Notes under the pieces: generated by a model
What the model was told of the DNA's origin: nothing
The model's database searches: none
The model's input: the letters and a program-made list of their open reading frames with translations, nothing else
Made by a program: the position numbers and the translations under genes
In this document: piece after piece, positions 23,542 through 34,980 of the stretch
Layout: every line of letters starts with the position of its first letter
Numbering within the stretch: position 1 is the first letter of the stretch
Source: Pieris napi
Lineage: Eukaryota; Arthropoda; Insecta; Lepidoptera; Pieridae
Reading direction: 5' to 3'
Length of the DNA: 64,000 bases
Assembly (NCBI RefSeq): GCF_905475465.1
Contig: NC_062240.1
Location: 1,565,001 to 1,629,000, forward strand

Positions 23542-24334
23542 ATTGCGACAGACTCTTGCGGCGAGACTCGCGGAGATAGACGAAATCGTTTCTGAATTCG
23601 ATCGCGTTTCCGAAAACATTGAAAAGTTTCGCCAACAGATCGAAGTTTACATCGCCAAAGTCGGGACCTTCTACGTATACGGGGAAGACGACGCGGACGG
23701 TGTCCGCGATTTAGCAAAACAAGTTTCTGATCTAGTTGACAAAACAAAGGGCTTCACCGAAGATAGTAGGAAGCGATACGGAGGCTCGGCGCCAGCTGAC
23801 GTTGCGCAGGAATTGTCTGCTTTAGAATTATCAGCAGAAGCATTAGCCGCAGCCATGGAGGAGAAGGAGAGGGAGTGGAAGAGAGCGAAGACGGCCCGCA
23901 CCGAATACGCAACAGACGTCGAAAGCGTCCAGGCGTGGGTCCGGGCGGCTGAGCTCACAGCCAAAGAGAGGACTCTACCCCCAGAAGCATACAAAGAAAG
24001 ATTGGTATCAACCAGATCTGAAATTCCTAATATTGCAGACCGCATGGAAAGACTTAGCCGTAATGCCCGTGCGATTGTAGAAGGAAGCAGGGACGCTGCG
24101 GAACGCCAACTCATTCAATCCACAGTCACAGCGTTATCTGAACAGTTCAGCGCTGTCTGTAGTGAACTGGAAGCTCGACAGACTGCTGTCGAAGACGCTT
24201 GTGATGCCGTGGCCAGATTCCTTGCCTTGTTAGAGAAGGTCCTACTATGGGTAGAAACACAGCGTGCTTTCCTTGCGCGGCCACTTCCGTTGGCCGACTT
24301 GCAGGAGGCCCAGCAGAAACAAACTGAATACGGG
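23542..24334 (+). CDS. Msp300: Msp300 exon E5
   Basis: 264 complete codons follow the shared Lys codon. They read LRQTLAARLAEIDEIVSEF and on through spectrin units with VQAWVRAAELTAKE and LLWVETQRAFL, ending ...KQTEYG. The acceptor is CTTTTTTGTTACAG and the donor GGG|GTATAA at 24335 (phase 0). The first ATG in the exon is 23855, in frame and in a strong context, so the exon could also serve as the first coding exon of a shorter isoform. Confidence 0.92.
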
Positions 24335-24405
24335 GTATAATTTATTACTGTTTTTTTAGCTTTGATTTGAAAGAAAAAAACTACTATATTATTATTTTTT
24401 TACAG

Positions 24406-24564
24406 AATGCTCTTAAGAGTTGTAAGCAGCAAGCTAAAAATTTGGCAGACATGGCTAAAGAAATCGAAGTTATTGAACGCGTCACCAGTCCGGGAGATTT
24501 ACCTTCTAGATTGGAAGCGGCCGAAAATGCTACAGTCGATGTCGAAAAGAAATTAGCTAAAACA
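24406..24564 (+). CDS. Msp300: Msp300 exon E6
   Basis: It encodes NALKSCKQQAKNLADMAKE and IERVTSPGDLPSRLEAAEN to VEKKLAKT. The SPGDLPSR stretch is one of the pieces that made me call Msp300. The acceptor is a long T-run plus TTTACAG. The donor is weak (ACA|GTCCGT at 24565), but it is the only site that keeps phase 0 into E7. Phase 0-0. Confidence 0.88.
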
Positions 24565-24636
24565 GTCCGTATTCTTTAACCAACGATTTGGATGTTGTTT
24601 AGCTTGCGGTTTATTAAATTACTTTTTCATTTACAG

Positions 24637-24849
24637 AATGGACTGTTACAAGAGTTAGCAGAAGAATGGGAAAGGTGTGAAAAGAAATTAAAGGATGTAG
24701 GTCACTGGATAGAAGCTACTACTAGGACCTTAGAGGCTCCTCAAAGCACGAAGAAGCCACTCAGAGATAGACTTGCTCTGAGAGAGAAACTCATTAACGA
24801 CATATCAACACAGAAAACAAAAATATCTTATGCCGTCGAGAAACTCAAC
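24637..24849 (+). CDS. Msp300: Msp300 exon E7
   Basis: It encodes NGLLQELAEEWERCEKKLKD, then VGHWIEATTRTLEAPQS and KKPLRDRLALREKLINDI, to AVEKLN. Two spectrin-type Trp are present. Acceptor TTTCATTTACAG at 24636, donor AAC|GTGAGT at 24850. Phase 0-0. Confidence 0.93.
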
Positions 24850-24984
24850 GTGAGTTTGTGTAATATTTTCAGTTTGGGTCGCTTAGTCATGGTGTCGGTT
24901 TAAAATTCCTGGTCGTATTAAACTGTGTCTCGATCACGTTTTCTGTGTGCGCATTTGAACACTTGAACTTTTATTTGTGAACAG

Positions 24985-25260
24985 GTACACTTTGGCCCGG
25001 AAGGCGTGGCCTCGCAGAGTCAGTTCCCCGAAGGAGTTCAGATTCTAGCACGAGACCTTTGCGAGTCTTTAGACTCCCTCGGTGCTAGAACTTCGGGCCA
25101 AGCTCAGCAGTTGGCGGCCGCGCTCGCCCAAGTGGAAGCCTACTGCGCTGACATTGTGCGCCTGCGCACTCAGCTGCTTGAGGCCGAACAGCGGCTGAGG
25201 CATGCCGCTCAGCCCAACTACAGCCCTCGAGATCCAGACACGAAACTCAGGCACCAACAG
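24985..25260 (+). CDS. Msp300: Msp300 exon E8
   Basis: 92 codons from VHFGPEGVASQSQFPEG to DTKLRHQQ complete a rod unit; the segment is Ala- and Gln-rich. Acceptor GTGAACAG, donor CAG|GTAAGA at 25261. Phase 0-0. It can be read on into E9 or E10, both of which begin with a Glu codon. Confidence 0.92.
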
Positions 25261-25481
25261 GTAAGAACCGCTACGTCTAGCTTCATCACGCACCGATATT
25301 TAGTAGGTGGCTAGCGATTTTCTAGTTTTGTTTATCGAGTGGTGAGGCTCTCTCATCGAGAAACACTTATAGCACCGTATACACCTGTATATTACCACCG
25401 ATCACGCGATTCATGTTAATTTTCTTTTTGTTCTCTCTTCCACCCTTTACCCCTACTAACTTATAAACGGTCCTCTGATAG

Positions 25482-25595
25482 GAATGTCGAGATAAAGTAA
25501 AATCACTTCAGAGTAAAATTCAGGCACGAAACGAACGCATCAAGCTGCTCGTACAGCGCGGCGGTCCGGACGCCGACCCTCTCAGGGACGCTTAG
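25482..25595 (+). CDS. Msp300: Msp300 exon E9, likely alternative terminal exon
   Basis: After acceptor CTCTGATAG the frame reads ECRDKVKSLQSKIQARNERI, then KLLVQRGGPDADPLRDA, and stops at TAG 25593-25595. The coiled-coil register continues E8, so this is real coding sequence. No good donor precedes the stop in phase 0; the candidates are AAA|GTAAAA (leaving a 15-base exon) and CTC|GTACAG. I therefore read it as the last exon of a short isoform, alternative to E10. A weak AATATA at 25676-25681 could serve as its poly(A) signal. Confidence 0.6.
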   Translation, partial: ECRDKVKSLQSKIQARNERIKLLVQRGGPDADPLRDA

Positions 25596-25772
25596 ATGCG
25601 TCGATAAAAAATTCACTAGGCTTAAGTCGACCCTTAGTTATAACTTACTATATTAATTGTAAATTGATTTTGCGAAATATAAACGACCGATATCGCAGCC
25701 ACCCTCGTTTTTTATTCTCCTTCATCGCTCATCGAACCCGTTAAATTATGTATGTCCGTACTTACGTATCAG

Positions 25773-28700
25773 GAATTCACCCGGCGTATCGAAGAGCTGA
25801 CTCGGAGCATCTTCGAGTTGGACCCGTTCTACGTGGTGGAAGACGACCCGGCGGCCACTCTAGCGATGCTCGTGTCCTCGGCTGACCGAGCGCGCGCTAA
25901 TCGCCGCCCACGCTCTCCCGAACGGCGAGCGGCCCGCAGTCCGCCCACGCCCGCCTGGCTGCTGCCTGGTACAACCTACGCCGAGATAGTCAAGGGCCAA
26001 AACTCGCGCTCCAGCTCTATTGACTCGAGACAGCATAGCGCTCAGCGGGTCACGCACAGAATGCATACACCTGAAGCGATGGAAGTCGAAGTCAAGGAAC
26101 CGGTCATTAGAGAGATGACGATTGGCAGCGCGAGTCCTGAAACACAGCAAAGTGATAGTGTAGTGAGAAAGTCCTCACCAAGTATGAGTGAAACGTGGGA
26201 TTACAGTGAAATCCCCCAGTGTCGCAATAGTGAGAGTGATATATTCAGTGAAAACGTCTCCTATGATTCAGTTTCAAAGACACAAAATTACTTATGCGGC
26301 AGAAGTGAAGATGTGGATGCAGGTTCCGCCATCCAACAAAATCCAACGACATCAGTAGAAAGTTATTCGACTCCGATACTTACTTTACCACAATTGCAAA
26401 CTCCCGACGATAGGGCTAGGTCAATAAGTCCAGCGAATAAATATAGATCGCAAGATCTATCGTATGCTGAAATTTTAGCTCTCGGACTCAAAAGGCAACC
26501 AAAAACACAGGTTACAATGTCTTTACCTAAACCACAGGTAGCCCAAGTTGAAATAGTAAAAGAAATTATCGTTGAAGTTGAGAGGGCGCCTCAACAACAC
26601 CTTATTGATAAAAAAATTGTGTCTAAAGATAATACAAAATACAGGTCTGAACGACCAGATAGGCCAGAGCGACCTTCACAACGAAGCCGCTCTAGAGATA
26701 TGCCTCGTCAAAGAAGAGGACCTGAAAAACGACCGACCAAAAATCATGATACACAAATATTAAAAAAGAAAAAAATAACTAAAAAAGTTATAGAAGTGGA
26801 AGAATTTGAAGAAACACCTGACGTTGTTTCTACAGGACCAATAAAAACTGTTATAAATCCACCATTGCCAGAAGCACGAGAAGATGATCTTATATTGAAG
26901 TCCCCATTAACAGTTACTGTAGAAACCAAAAATGCTAGTGATGTTGATGAATCGAAATCAGAATCTATTGAACCTACCCATAAAAAACTAAAAAAGAAAC
27001 CAAAATCAAAACGAACTAAAGATAGTGACGATGAGATTGAAAAAGCTCTAAAAGAAATTGAGAGAAATTCATCGAAACAAAGAAAAAAGAAACAAAAAAC
27101 TATAAATGAAAAACCAAAAAAAGAAAGCGACACTGCTATAATAACATGCAACACAGAATCTTTAGACGTGTCCGAGGAACTCGTAAAGCGAGAACCCACA
27201 AGTCAAGTGATAAGCATGGATCAACAAGAAATAAAACCACAAGATGTTGTAGATGTTTCTATTCATATATCTATTGATTCTGCATGTAAGGAAACAGATG
27301 ATTCTTTTATTAAAGGTAAAATTACAAATACTGATGAAAAATGTAAAAAAAGAAAGAAAAGTAAAAAGAATAAAGTTTCATCGGAATTAAACACTCAAAA
27401 ATTAGATGATATTGAACAATCTATTGAAAGTAACGTTGAAAGCAAAAGTCAAATGATGGAATTCAAGGAAAATGTACAAGTACTGCAAGAAAACACAATA
27501 TATACACTAAAAGAAAATAGTACATTAAAAGAAAATTTAGTTACTCTGGATTGGAATGCTCTAATGGAGGAAGAAGAAAATGTTTCAGAGTCTTCTATTC
27601 CTCTCGAAGGTGAAAACTATCAAATGAAAGATATATCGGCACAAGTTGCTACCGAAGTAAATATTATACCAGAAAGCAATGAAATTTATGATTCACAAAG
27701 TATTTTACAAACAGACCCGTTCACAGAACCACTTAGTCAAAATATTGTTGAACAATATGAAGATCTACTAAGCACAAACCAGGAACAAGAACCTCAGTTC
27801 TCTGAACCTAGTACTTCCACGTCGCCTAGTATAAATCAGGAAGCGTGTACAGTTGGTTTTAATGTGGGTACAGAAATAATACAACCGCCACATATGATGT
27901 ATCAATTAGATAAAAAAGAAGGTCAACCATCGTTAGAAAGTAAAAAAGAACTTGAAACATATTCATCTAGTAACATAAAACATATAAAAACAATCATTGA
28001 CGAATCTACTCCTGAAGATATTAAGCCAAGTTCAATTATTTCAAATAAAAGTGAGAAAAATAACAACTATAAGTTTATACCAATTGATCCTTTAAAAGAG
28101 ATTAATGATTTGGTGGAAACCGAAACTTGTAAACCACACGACGTAGATACTCATACAATTTATCTAATAACTCACGAAGAAAAGAAGCTACCACCTATTA
28201 GAACTGTCAAAGTATTTACAAGTAAGGACGTTCCTACCGATGATGTAATTGAAAATCCCAATTATGAACCATTGACTTCAAATGTAACGGACGAGATTAT
28301 TGAATCTGTGATCATTAATCAAGAAATACAATTCAGTGACGAGCAAACTACACCCGAAATAAAATCATTTAATACAGTAAATTATAATGAAACTGTAAAT
28401 GAAAATGCTGCTACAACTATAACTAATGTCGCCACTGAAATACCTAGTCAATTAGAAACTGAAATTGACAAAACTGAAATGTATACATTAGAAGAAGTAA
28501 TATTTGGATCGGTTCAAGATCGAAATAAATCCAAAGAAAATACAGAAATTCCCTACAAAGAGCTCATCGACGAAGTCAAAACATATTCCATAAATTTGGA
28601 CTATCAGCAATTAGACTATAACTTTTATGAGCTGATAAAAGGCGAAAAAGAAATTCAGTCCCAAAATTATAAAGAAAACGAATTAGCTTCGAAGCCAGAA

Positions 28701-31700
28701 TTATTACCTGTACTCGATTTAACATTAACTGAATCCGATTCTCAGGGTTCCAACGAAATATCAGCAATATATGAAAAGCCTATCGACGACTATTTCGAAA
28801 TTACAGATTCTGAAAAGCTATTGGGCTGTATTAAAAGTATTGATGAAATAGGAAATGTAAAAGTGGTTTCGCCTTTGTCAAATGTATATCATATAGAAGA
28901 GAAACAATTACCTGAATGTAAAACGACGGTAAAATCATCTAATTCGGAAGATGAAAACTTGCCAAACAATGCAGAAAACACAATCTTATTAAATGAGGTT
29001 GTAATCAATATGAAATCTGAAATGCCACGGCAAAATTACTATGATCTTCGTGATGCAGAGAAAATGTTGGGGGTCATGAATTATAATAAAATATTGTATA
29101 TTATTGATGTGAATAAAGATAAAGAAGTCATAATTCAAGACACAGACATAAAAAACAAACCTATACCACAAAATATTTCTGGTATTGAGGAGAATGCGGG
29201 CGATGTATGTAAAAAATTAAAGTGTGACTATGAACAAGTAGCATACAGTTATCAAGAAATTAAAAAGGCTGAAGAAGTTTTGGCAATAAAGAATTCAAGA
29301 GAAGCAAGTGTGGAACCTGCAAATATAATAGAAAATAGTCAAGGAAGTAATATGGCTTTACAAACGAATAACATTAGTATTGATCAAAACAAAGACACAC
29401 ACAAAAATTATTCTTCACATTTGATTGAAGTCCCGTATTATTCGTACATTGACATTAGAGATGCAGAAATTTTACTTGCGAGTATAACCACTACTGTCTC
29501 CCAAGAACCACTAAAAGAAACATTGAAAAATGAAAGTGATTTGGATATTACTTACACAAAAACTGAAGAAAGTTCTATAAATGAACCATTAAATGACTTA
29601 GATGTCCAGATACCCCTTAAAACATTCGTGAATAATTCCTTAATCATGGAAATACCACGATTCAACTATCAAGAAATTCAAAACGCTGAAATGAAATATG
29701 CCGAAACATGTGTCCAAAATACCATATTGTGTCAAAATACTGAACCTGCTTTGTCAGTTTTTGAATCTAGTTCCCCTAATGTGAATGACATGAAAGGCGA
29801 AGTATACCTGGAAGTATCTAAGGCTGATGCATTGGAAGGAAGCAATGATAATGATGTTATTACAAAGAATTCAACTCTTTCAAAAGAGTTATTAAATAGT
29901 GAAACTGAAAAGCATGTTGAGAAGATTATTACACAAGAGTGTAACGTGAACTCTACTTTAAATAAAAAAGAACTAGAAGAAAATTCAGCTGACATTGCAA
30001 CATGTACATTAGATACCATTAGTCGGGAGGATGAAATACCCTCAGTAAATATTGTATGTGAAAAAATAGAAAATATCGAGCCGACATCTGTCATAGAGCT
30101 AAACGATGAAGTTAATTTAGCTAACGATGAGGATGATTTTGTTATTGTTGATATGATTAACGACATCTATGAAAATATTGATCAGGCGGTAAAAAATGCA
30201 TCCGCAGAAGTAGACCGACAGGAAAACCAGGCGTTACATTTTATCGATACTTCGATACCACCTATAAAGGAAACAAATAAAAACGCTAAACAAAATCCTA
30301 CAAATATATGTAATATAACTGACAAAGAAGAAACACAAATAATCGGAGAAATTTGCAACTTAGATGTTTCAAACCAATCTGTACCCACTGAAAATAAAGC
30401 ATCGTCAGATACAGAGCCTGACTTTGAAATAATTACTACTCCAATTTCTGATATTCAGGACCTTGAAATTATTGAGCCTGTACCTATCTCGGCGGATGAT
30501 CACTTAATTCACACACTCCAATCGACTGATGCCCATCAGCCTCATTTCACTGATACGCCAGGTCTCTTTGATACGGTGAAAGAAAGTACGGATTTAAATA
30601 TAATCAATATTGACAAAAACAATTACGAAATCGTTACAAAAGACATAAAAGTTGACAATCGGGTTGAAAAATCACCCATACATAGCTTGCATGAACTTTT
30701 GCCAGAGATAGATTCTATTCCGGAATTTAAACCTACATATCCTAAAACATTCTTTTCTAACTTATCCGCTGACGCGCCCGAGTTTACCCCGTCTTATATG
30801 TTCCAAAGTAACCCTACTGACACTGTTCCTAATGCTTTGGAAAACCCAGATTCGGATACTGATGTGAAGCGCAAAGAATTGGATTCAAAATCGTACTCTG
30901 CTGCTGCTGCTGCTTTCATCACAATGGAAAGCAAAAACATGGAAGACACAGTCCTACATCAAAAACTAGAAGATACAGAGAGGGTTTCACCGACCATAAA
31001 TGCAGAAAAGAATCCTGATAGTGATCTGTTTAAAAATCTAGAAATTAAAAACACGTCTATTATACCTCAAGCCAATACAGATACGGCAAATGTATGGGTT
31101 AAAATGTTAGATGACAGTAAATCTTACGCAGAAATTGTGGCGGAAGGACTTGCAATAAATGAACAAAAGGTAGAATGCCAAGAACCTTCCAACTTTGAAG
31201 AATCCCCTTCCACAAGTTTTGTAAGAGAAAATACGTTACAAGATATAACAACCGAAAATACAAAAGTAGAAGTTGGTAGCTCATGGGCTAAGATAGCAGC
31301 TACAAAATCGCCGTTAAATGTTAATAAGAATACATTTGAACAAACAATGCCTGTTCCAGCTACTATCCATAATAAAACACCAGTTATTTTAGTTGATGAA
31401 TCTGATGTAGATCATTATAAAATACCAAAGGAAATAGATGCTGATGGATTTATTACTGTTGAAAGAAGTAGACATTCTCGATCAAGGTCAAGGGAAGTTC
31501 AATCGACCTCTACTCTAAATAGAGGTTTAATTATTTCGCACCGGGATAAATCAGAAAACAGATTTGATGCTCTTTTAGATACGTTGAAGTCTGAAGAAGT
31601 GGAACGATTCCAAAAAGCTAATTCTGAAGACGAACAAGAAAATAAACCAAAGCCAAGAAAAAGTCGGTCCCCCAAATCAAGAAACAAGTCGGAAATATTA

Positions 31701-33269
31701 AAATATGAAGAAAAATTACAGTCAACAAAGTTAAAAGAAGTCCTGCCTCAACAAGTGGAACATATTAAATATGAATCAGATGATACTGAAAATAAGAAAA
31801 AGTCTAAGAAGAAGAAGAAAAACAAAAAATCTAACAACAAAATAACAGATTCATCCCAAGATGCAAAGGCTACTGAAGAAATCTTCCCTGAAACATTAAG
31901 CGAAAAGAAACAGATTAACAAAAGTGATCTATTAGAAACAAATATATCTACACCGGAATCTGTACATACCCCTGTAAAAGATCGTGTATATTCTGAAGCT
32001 CAATATTGGAAAGTCGACGCAAGTGACTTAACTGAGTTAAGCAGTCTATCTGAAACTATAACAATAGAGTTAAGTCCAGGACAAGAATTACAATTTGAAA
32101 CTAGACCATCAGTCCAATCCGAATCATGCTTAATTGAATCAAATGAAGAAGTAAACACACCCGATCCACTTGACTCTTTGAATTCAGACAATAACACAAT
32201 ACACACTAACCTTTCGGAAGAGCAATCTCTTGAAAGCAAAATGGCAGATCTGCAAAGGGAAATTGAGGAGATGCTTTTGCCAGAAAATGATAATTCAATG
32301 ACCAGTGATGTCACGCCAAAAGAATTAGCAGACACGAATGAATCTCTTGATGAACAAGACGAAATTACTGAGAATATGTCTCCTTCGTTGGCATCACCAG
32401 AACCTGAAGATTATCAACGAATTCCAGCTGACGAAGATATAATGCAAGAGTCTAAAATTGCTTTTAAAGAAGCGCTTCCAACTACTGTTACTACCACCGC
32501 ATTGGAAACAAATAAGCAGAATGAAGACATATTTAAGAAGCAAGAGGCACTTAAAATAGAAGAAGTAGCAGAACATGAATCCAATATTAATTTAGAACAC
32601 GATAAAAACAGTACAAAATCCTTATCTACTAATAGTGACTCTATTACTAACAATAAACTACAAAATAATTATAACTTGAAAACGGATAATTTCTGGGTAG
32701 AAAAATCATTTATTGATGATGCAGAAAAACTCATGCTAACTTCACCTGTCAATAAGCCGGAAACTAATCAAGTTAAAATAGATACCAAACCGGAAATTGT
32801 TAAGGTAGAAGAAAATCTTATCAACGACAGTTCATTTTGGCCTGAAAAGTATTTATACCACGACGCTGAGTGTCACTATTTCCTACAGAGGGAAATAAAA
32901 ACCAAAGTCAACGATACTAATATCCATATTGAGGCAAACGACGAGAATGATAAAGATCGCGATCCCGGTAGTGGCTCCGGTCATTCTTCTGATTTGGATG
33001 AGAAGGATCCGCATGGATCGTGCGGGTCTCCTTCCGATTCCAACTACATATCCATGGACTTGCCCGGTGGAATTTGTAGTTGGAAAGATGAAACGTCATA
33101 TCTCAGCATTGAAACGCCCACGGATTCCTTATTGGAGTCTGTGAGTGAAATATCTCGCGTAGGTTTCGATATGTCAGAGGATTCACTAACAACCCCTACC
33201 CTAGAACCAGTCGCCCTACCTGACCCCCTACAGGAGCCGTCGGCCGCAGTGGGAGCCCGGACTACCAAG
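25773..33269 (+). CDS. Msp300: Msp300 giant exon E10 (7.5 kb), acidic disordered region
   Basis: 2,499 codons in one exon. The acceptor is TTACGTATCAG at 25772 and the donor ACCAAG|GTGACT at 33270, phase 0-0. A coiled-coil entry (EFTRRIEELTRSIFELDPF) leads to PPTPAWLLPGTTYAEIVKG and then a Glu/Asp/Ser/Thr/Lys-rich, probably unfolded region. Visible repeats are YAEI(V/L) motifs (near 25977, 26463, 31125), about eight degenerate DAE-type units (28620-29702 and 32691-32882), and Lys/Arg blocks at about 26761, 26985-27125, 27340 and 31793 that could act in nuclear or microtubule targeting. There is no globular domain that I can name. An ATG at 25752 just before the acceptor could allow an alternative start, in a weak context. 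Confidence 0.88.
28620..29702 (+). repeat. Six degenerate DAE-type protein repeats in E10
   Basis: In frame, NFYELIKGEKEI, DYFEITDSEKLLG, NYYDLRDAEKMLG, SYQEIKKAEEVLA, SYIDIRDAEILLA and NYQEIQNAEMKYA occur in order, about 56-81 residues apart. The shared pattern is aromatic-Tyr-x-(E/D)-(I/L), two variable residues, then (A/S/G)E and a hydrophobic pair. Two distant relatives lie at 32691-32736 (FIDDAEKLML) and 32836-32882 (YHDAECHYF), each preceded by FW-x-EK. Confidence 0.75.
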
Positions 33270-33428
33270 GTGACTGATCTGCAGTCGTATTGTACAATTT
33301 TTAATTTCATTTTTTATGTTTGGCATGATATTACTACAAAAATATTAATTTCACGATTAGTAAAAAATTTGTACAATTTGTCACCTGCCGATCGTCTTGC
33401 AGAGCCAAGTATTGTCAACTCATTGTAA
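33270..33428 (+). CDS. Msp300: Possible alternative C-terminal extension of E10 by intron retention
   Basis: If the donor at 33270 is not used, the frame stays open for 52 codons past the exon, includes a hydrophobic run (IFNFIFYVW), and stops at TAA 33426-33428. Overlapping AATAAA signals follow within 100 bases. The extension is less charged than E10 and may be plain intron, so the main path splices E10 to E11. Confidence 0.25.
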   Translation: MTDLQSYCTIFNFIFYVWHDITTKILISRLVKNLYNLSPADRLAEPSIVNSL

Positions 33429-34335
33429 GCTTATCTAGTCTGTGCATTTAAGTTACAGTTTAAATAATGTGTGAAAAACGAATTCTAGTCATGTCTAGTC
33501 AACTATTTTTGTCGAATTAATAAATAAAATGAGTGTGCTTTACATTGTTTTATTGTATTAGTTCAAAAACCCCTGTTTTTGTTCAAAATGAATTGCCAAA
33601 TCAATTGGTTTTACAAGACGAGAGCAGCTGCTTTGTTTATAGATGCTTTAGTTTGGGCTTAAAATTCTTACTGATAGCAAAGTTATTTTGTTGAGACGTA
33701 TTATATTGCCCTGTTGGATGACTGATGGTACAACACAGCCACAGCATTAAACTTAAATGGCTTGTTAAACATGAACTACGAATTATAAAGGTACAAATAT
33801 TGTATAGTTGAGTTTTCCTAATATGTAGTAATATTTTGTTTGATTGGATGAATCCTTAGATAACATGTGCAATATCGTTATGAAATATGTTTAAAATCTG
33901 CACTGCAGGCTAACCTACAAATAATTGGCATTTTTTCAATTAATATGCTTTTGTATCAAAAGTTTTCAACGGTACTGCGCACGTTAATTTTAAGCCTAAA
34001 TGTTATAGAATGATCCCGCGTGAAGCATGTCATGCCAATAATAAAATTGATGTTGTTTTCGATGTTGTTTGTAAACTAAAATTTATTGCAATTTTAATAT
34101 TCCAGTTACAATAAAATTGTAGTAGCAGGAATATTTTGTGGCATATGTTTTTTGTTATTTTGTTTTACCTTGTTGACGTGGATTATTCACAGCCAGCTAC
34201 CGATTAGTTTAGCATGCGTTCCCCTCGCACTTCGAGAAATTGTTCCCTACACTATATTTTGGCATCGGTTTTGGCATGCGCTAATCCAACGTCACTGGTT
34301 TTGCATTCATTACTAATGTAGAGTTGTGTTCTCAG
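33429..34335 (+). other. Rest of the E10-E11 intron
   Basis: Apart from the poly(A) candidate, I see nothing definite in this AT-rich stretch. It ends in the acceptor TTGTGTTCTCAG at 34335. Confidence 0.7.
33519..33528 (+). terminator. Candidate intronic poly(A) signal
   Basis: Two overlapping AATAAA hexamers (33519-33524 and 33523-33528) lie about 90 bases after the read-through stop, followed at once by a GT/T-rich stretch (GAGTGTGCTTTACATTGTTT). This is the standard layout of a cleavage and polyadenylation site. It sits in the sense orientation inside the E10-E11 intron. Confidence 0.45.
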
Positions 34336-34446
34336 GATGAGTTGTCTTACGATATTGAAACATTGCTCGAAGAGGTGAAGATAGTTCAGGCTAATTTATC
34401 AGATCTACCAAATGAAAGTCTCGAGGCGATGGAACAAGGGCTCGTG
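34336..34446 (+). CDS. Msp300: Msp300 exon E11
   Basis: 37 codons, DELSYDIETLLEEVKIVQAN and then LSDLPNESLEAMEQGLV, resuming a helical rod after the disordered E10. Donor GTG|GTAAGT at 34447. Phase 0-0. Confidence 0.88.
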
Positions 34447-34675
34447 GTAAGTTTCATTCCCATAGAAATGACGTAACTAATTTAAATAGAACAGACATTC
34501 GTTCGCGCTCACGTGCTATTTCAGTCATACCAAATGTTGCTTTCAATTCTGTATTAACTAGACTCATGATGTCATTATAAAAATATTTCAGCGTTTCAAA
34601 TGATTTGTCGGGAGTAGGTCATTTATTTGGGCTAATGTTTTGATGAAATGAAACGTAAATATAAAATTTTAAATA

Positions 34676-34980
34676 CAGTGGTACCTCTATATGCGAGTGC
34701 CCTAATATACGAGTGTTTTGAGATACTACCAGTCGAGTAAGCGATATTTTGCATTGAGATGAGAGCAAGATTTGAGATACAAGGAATCGCACACCTCAGA
34801 CTAGGTCTCAGTCTGTTTGCTTGTTTCCCTTGTTTTCGAAGCATTTTTGATAAGTTGGGTTCACCCTTTTTGCTTTGTGTATATATACAAAACATTATCA
34901 CATTTATTTTTATAACCATGGCTCTGACGAAGATGATGATGTCTATTGAATTAAAGCATGAATCATTTTCGTATTCAAAA
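34676..34980 (+). mobile_element. pogo/Tigger-like transposon fragment
   Basis: It opens after TA with CAGTGGTACCTCTATATGCG, a terminus in the style of pogo/Tigger elements, followed by a mirrored-looking ATACGAGTG block. At about 34918 a frame reads MALTKMMMSIELKHESF, which resembles the start of a pogo-type transposase HTH and then degenerates. The right terminus is not found, so this is a truncated copy. Confidence 0.5.

Noticed and set aside
23436..24114. Open frames of 103 and 147 codons on the - strand opposite E5
   Set aside because: They are shadows of the strongly supported E5 coding sequence; codon bias follows the + strand.
30898..30922. GCT repeat coding for five alanines, considered as a microsatellite of interest
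   Set aside because: Only five units, ordinary for a disordered exon.
33403..33424. A 20-22-base microexon between TTGCAG and GTAAGC
   Set aside because: Neither length keeps the phase 0 to phase 0 link between E10 and E11; direct splicing of E10 to E11 fits.
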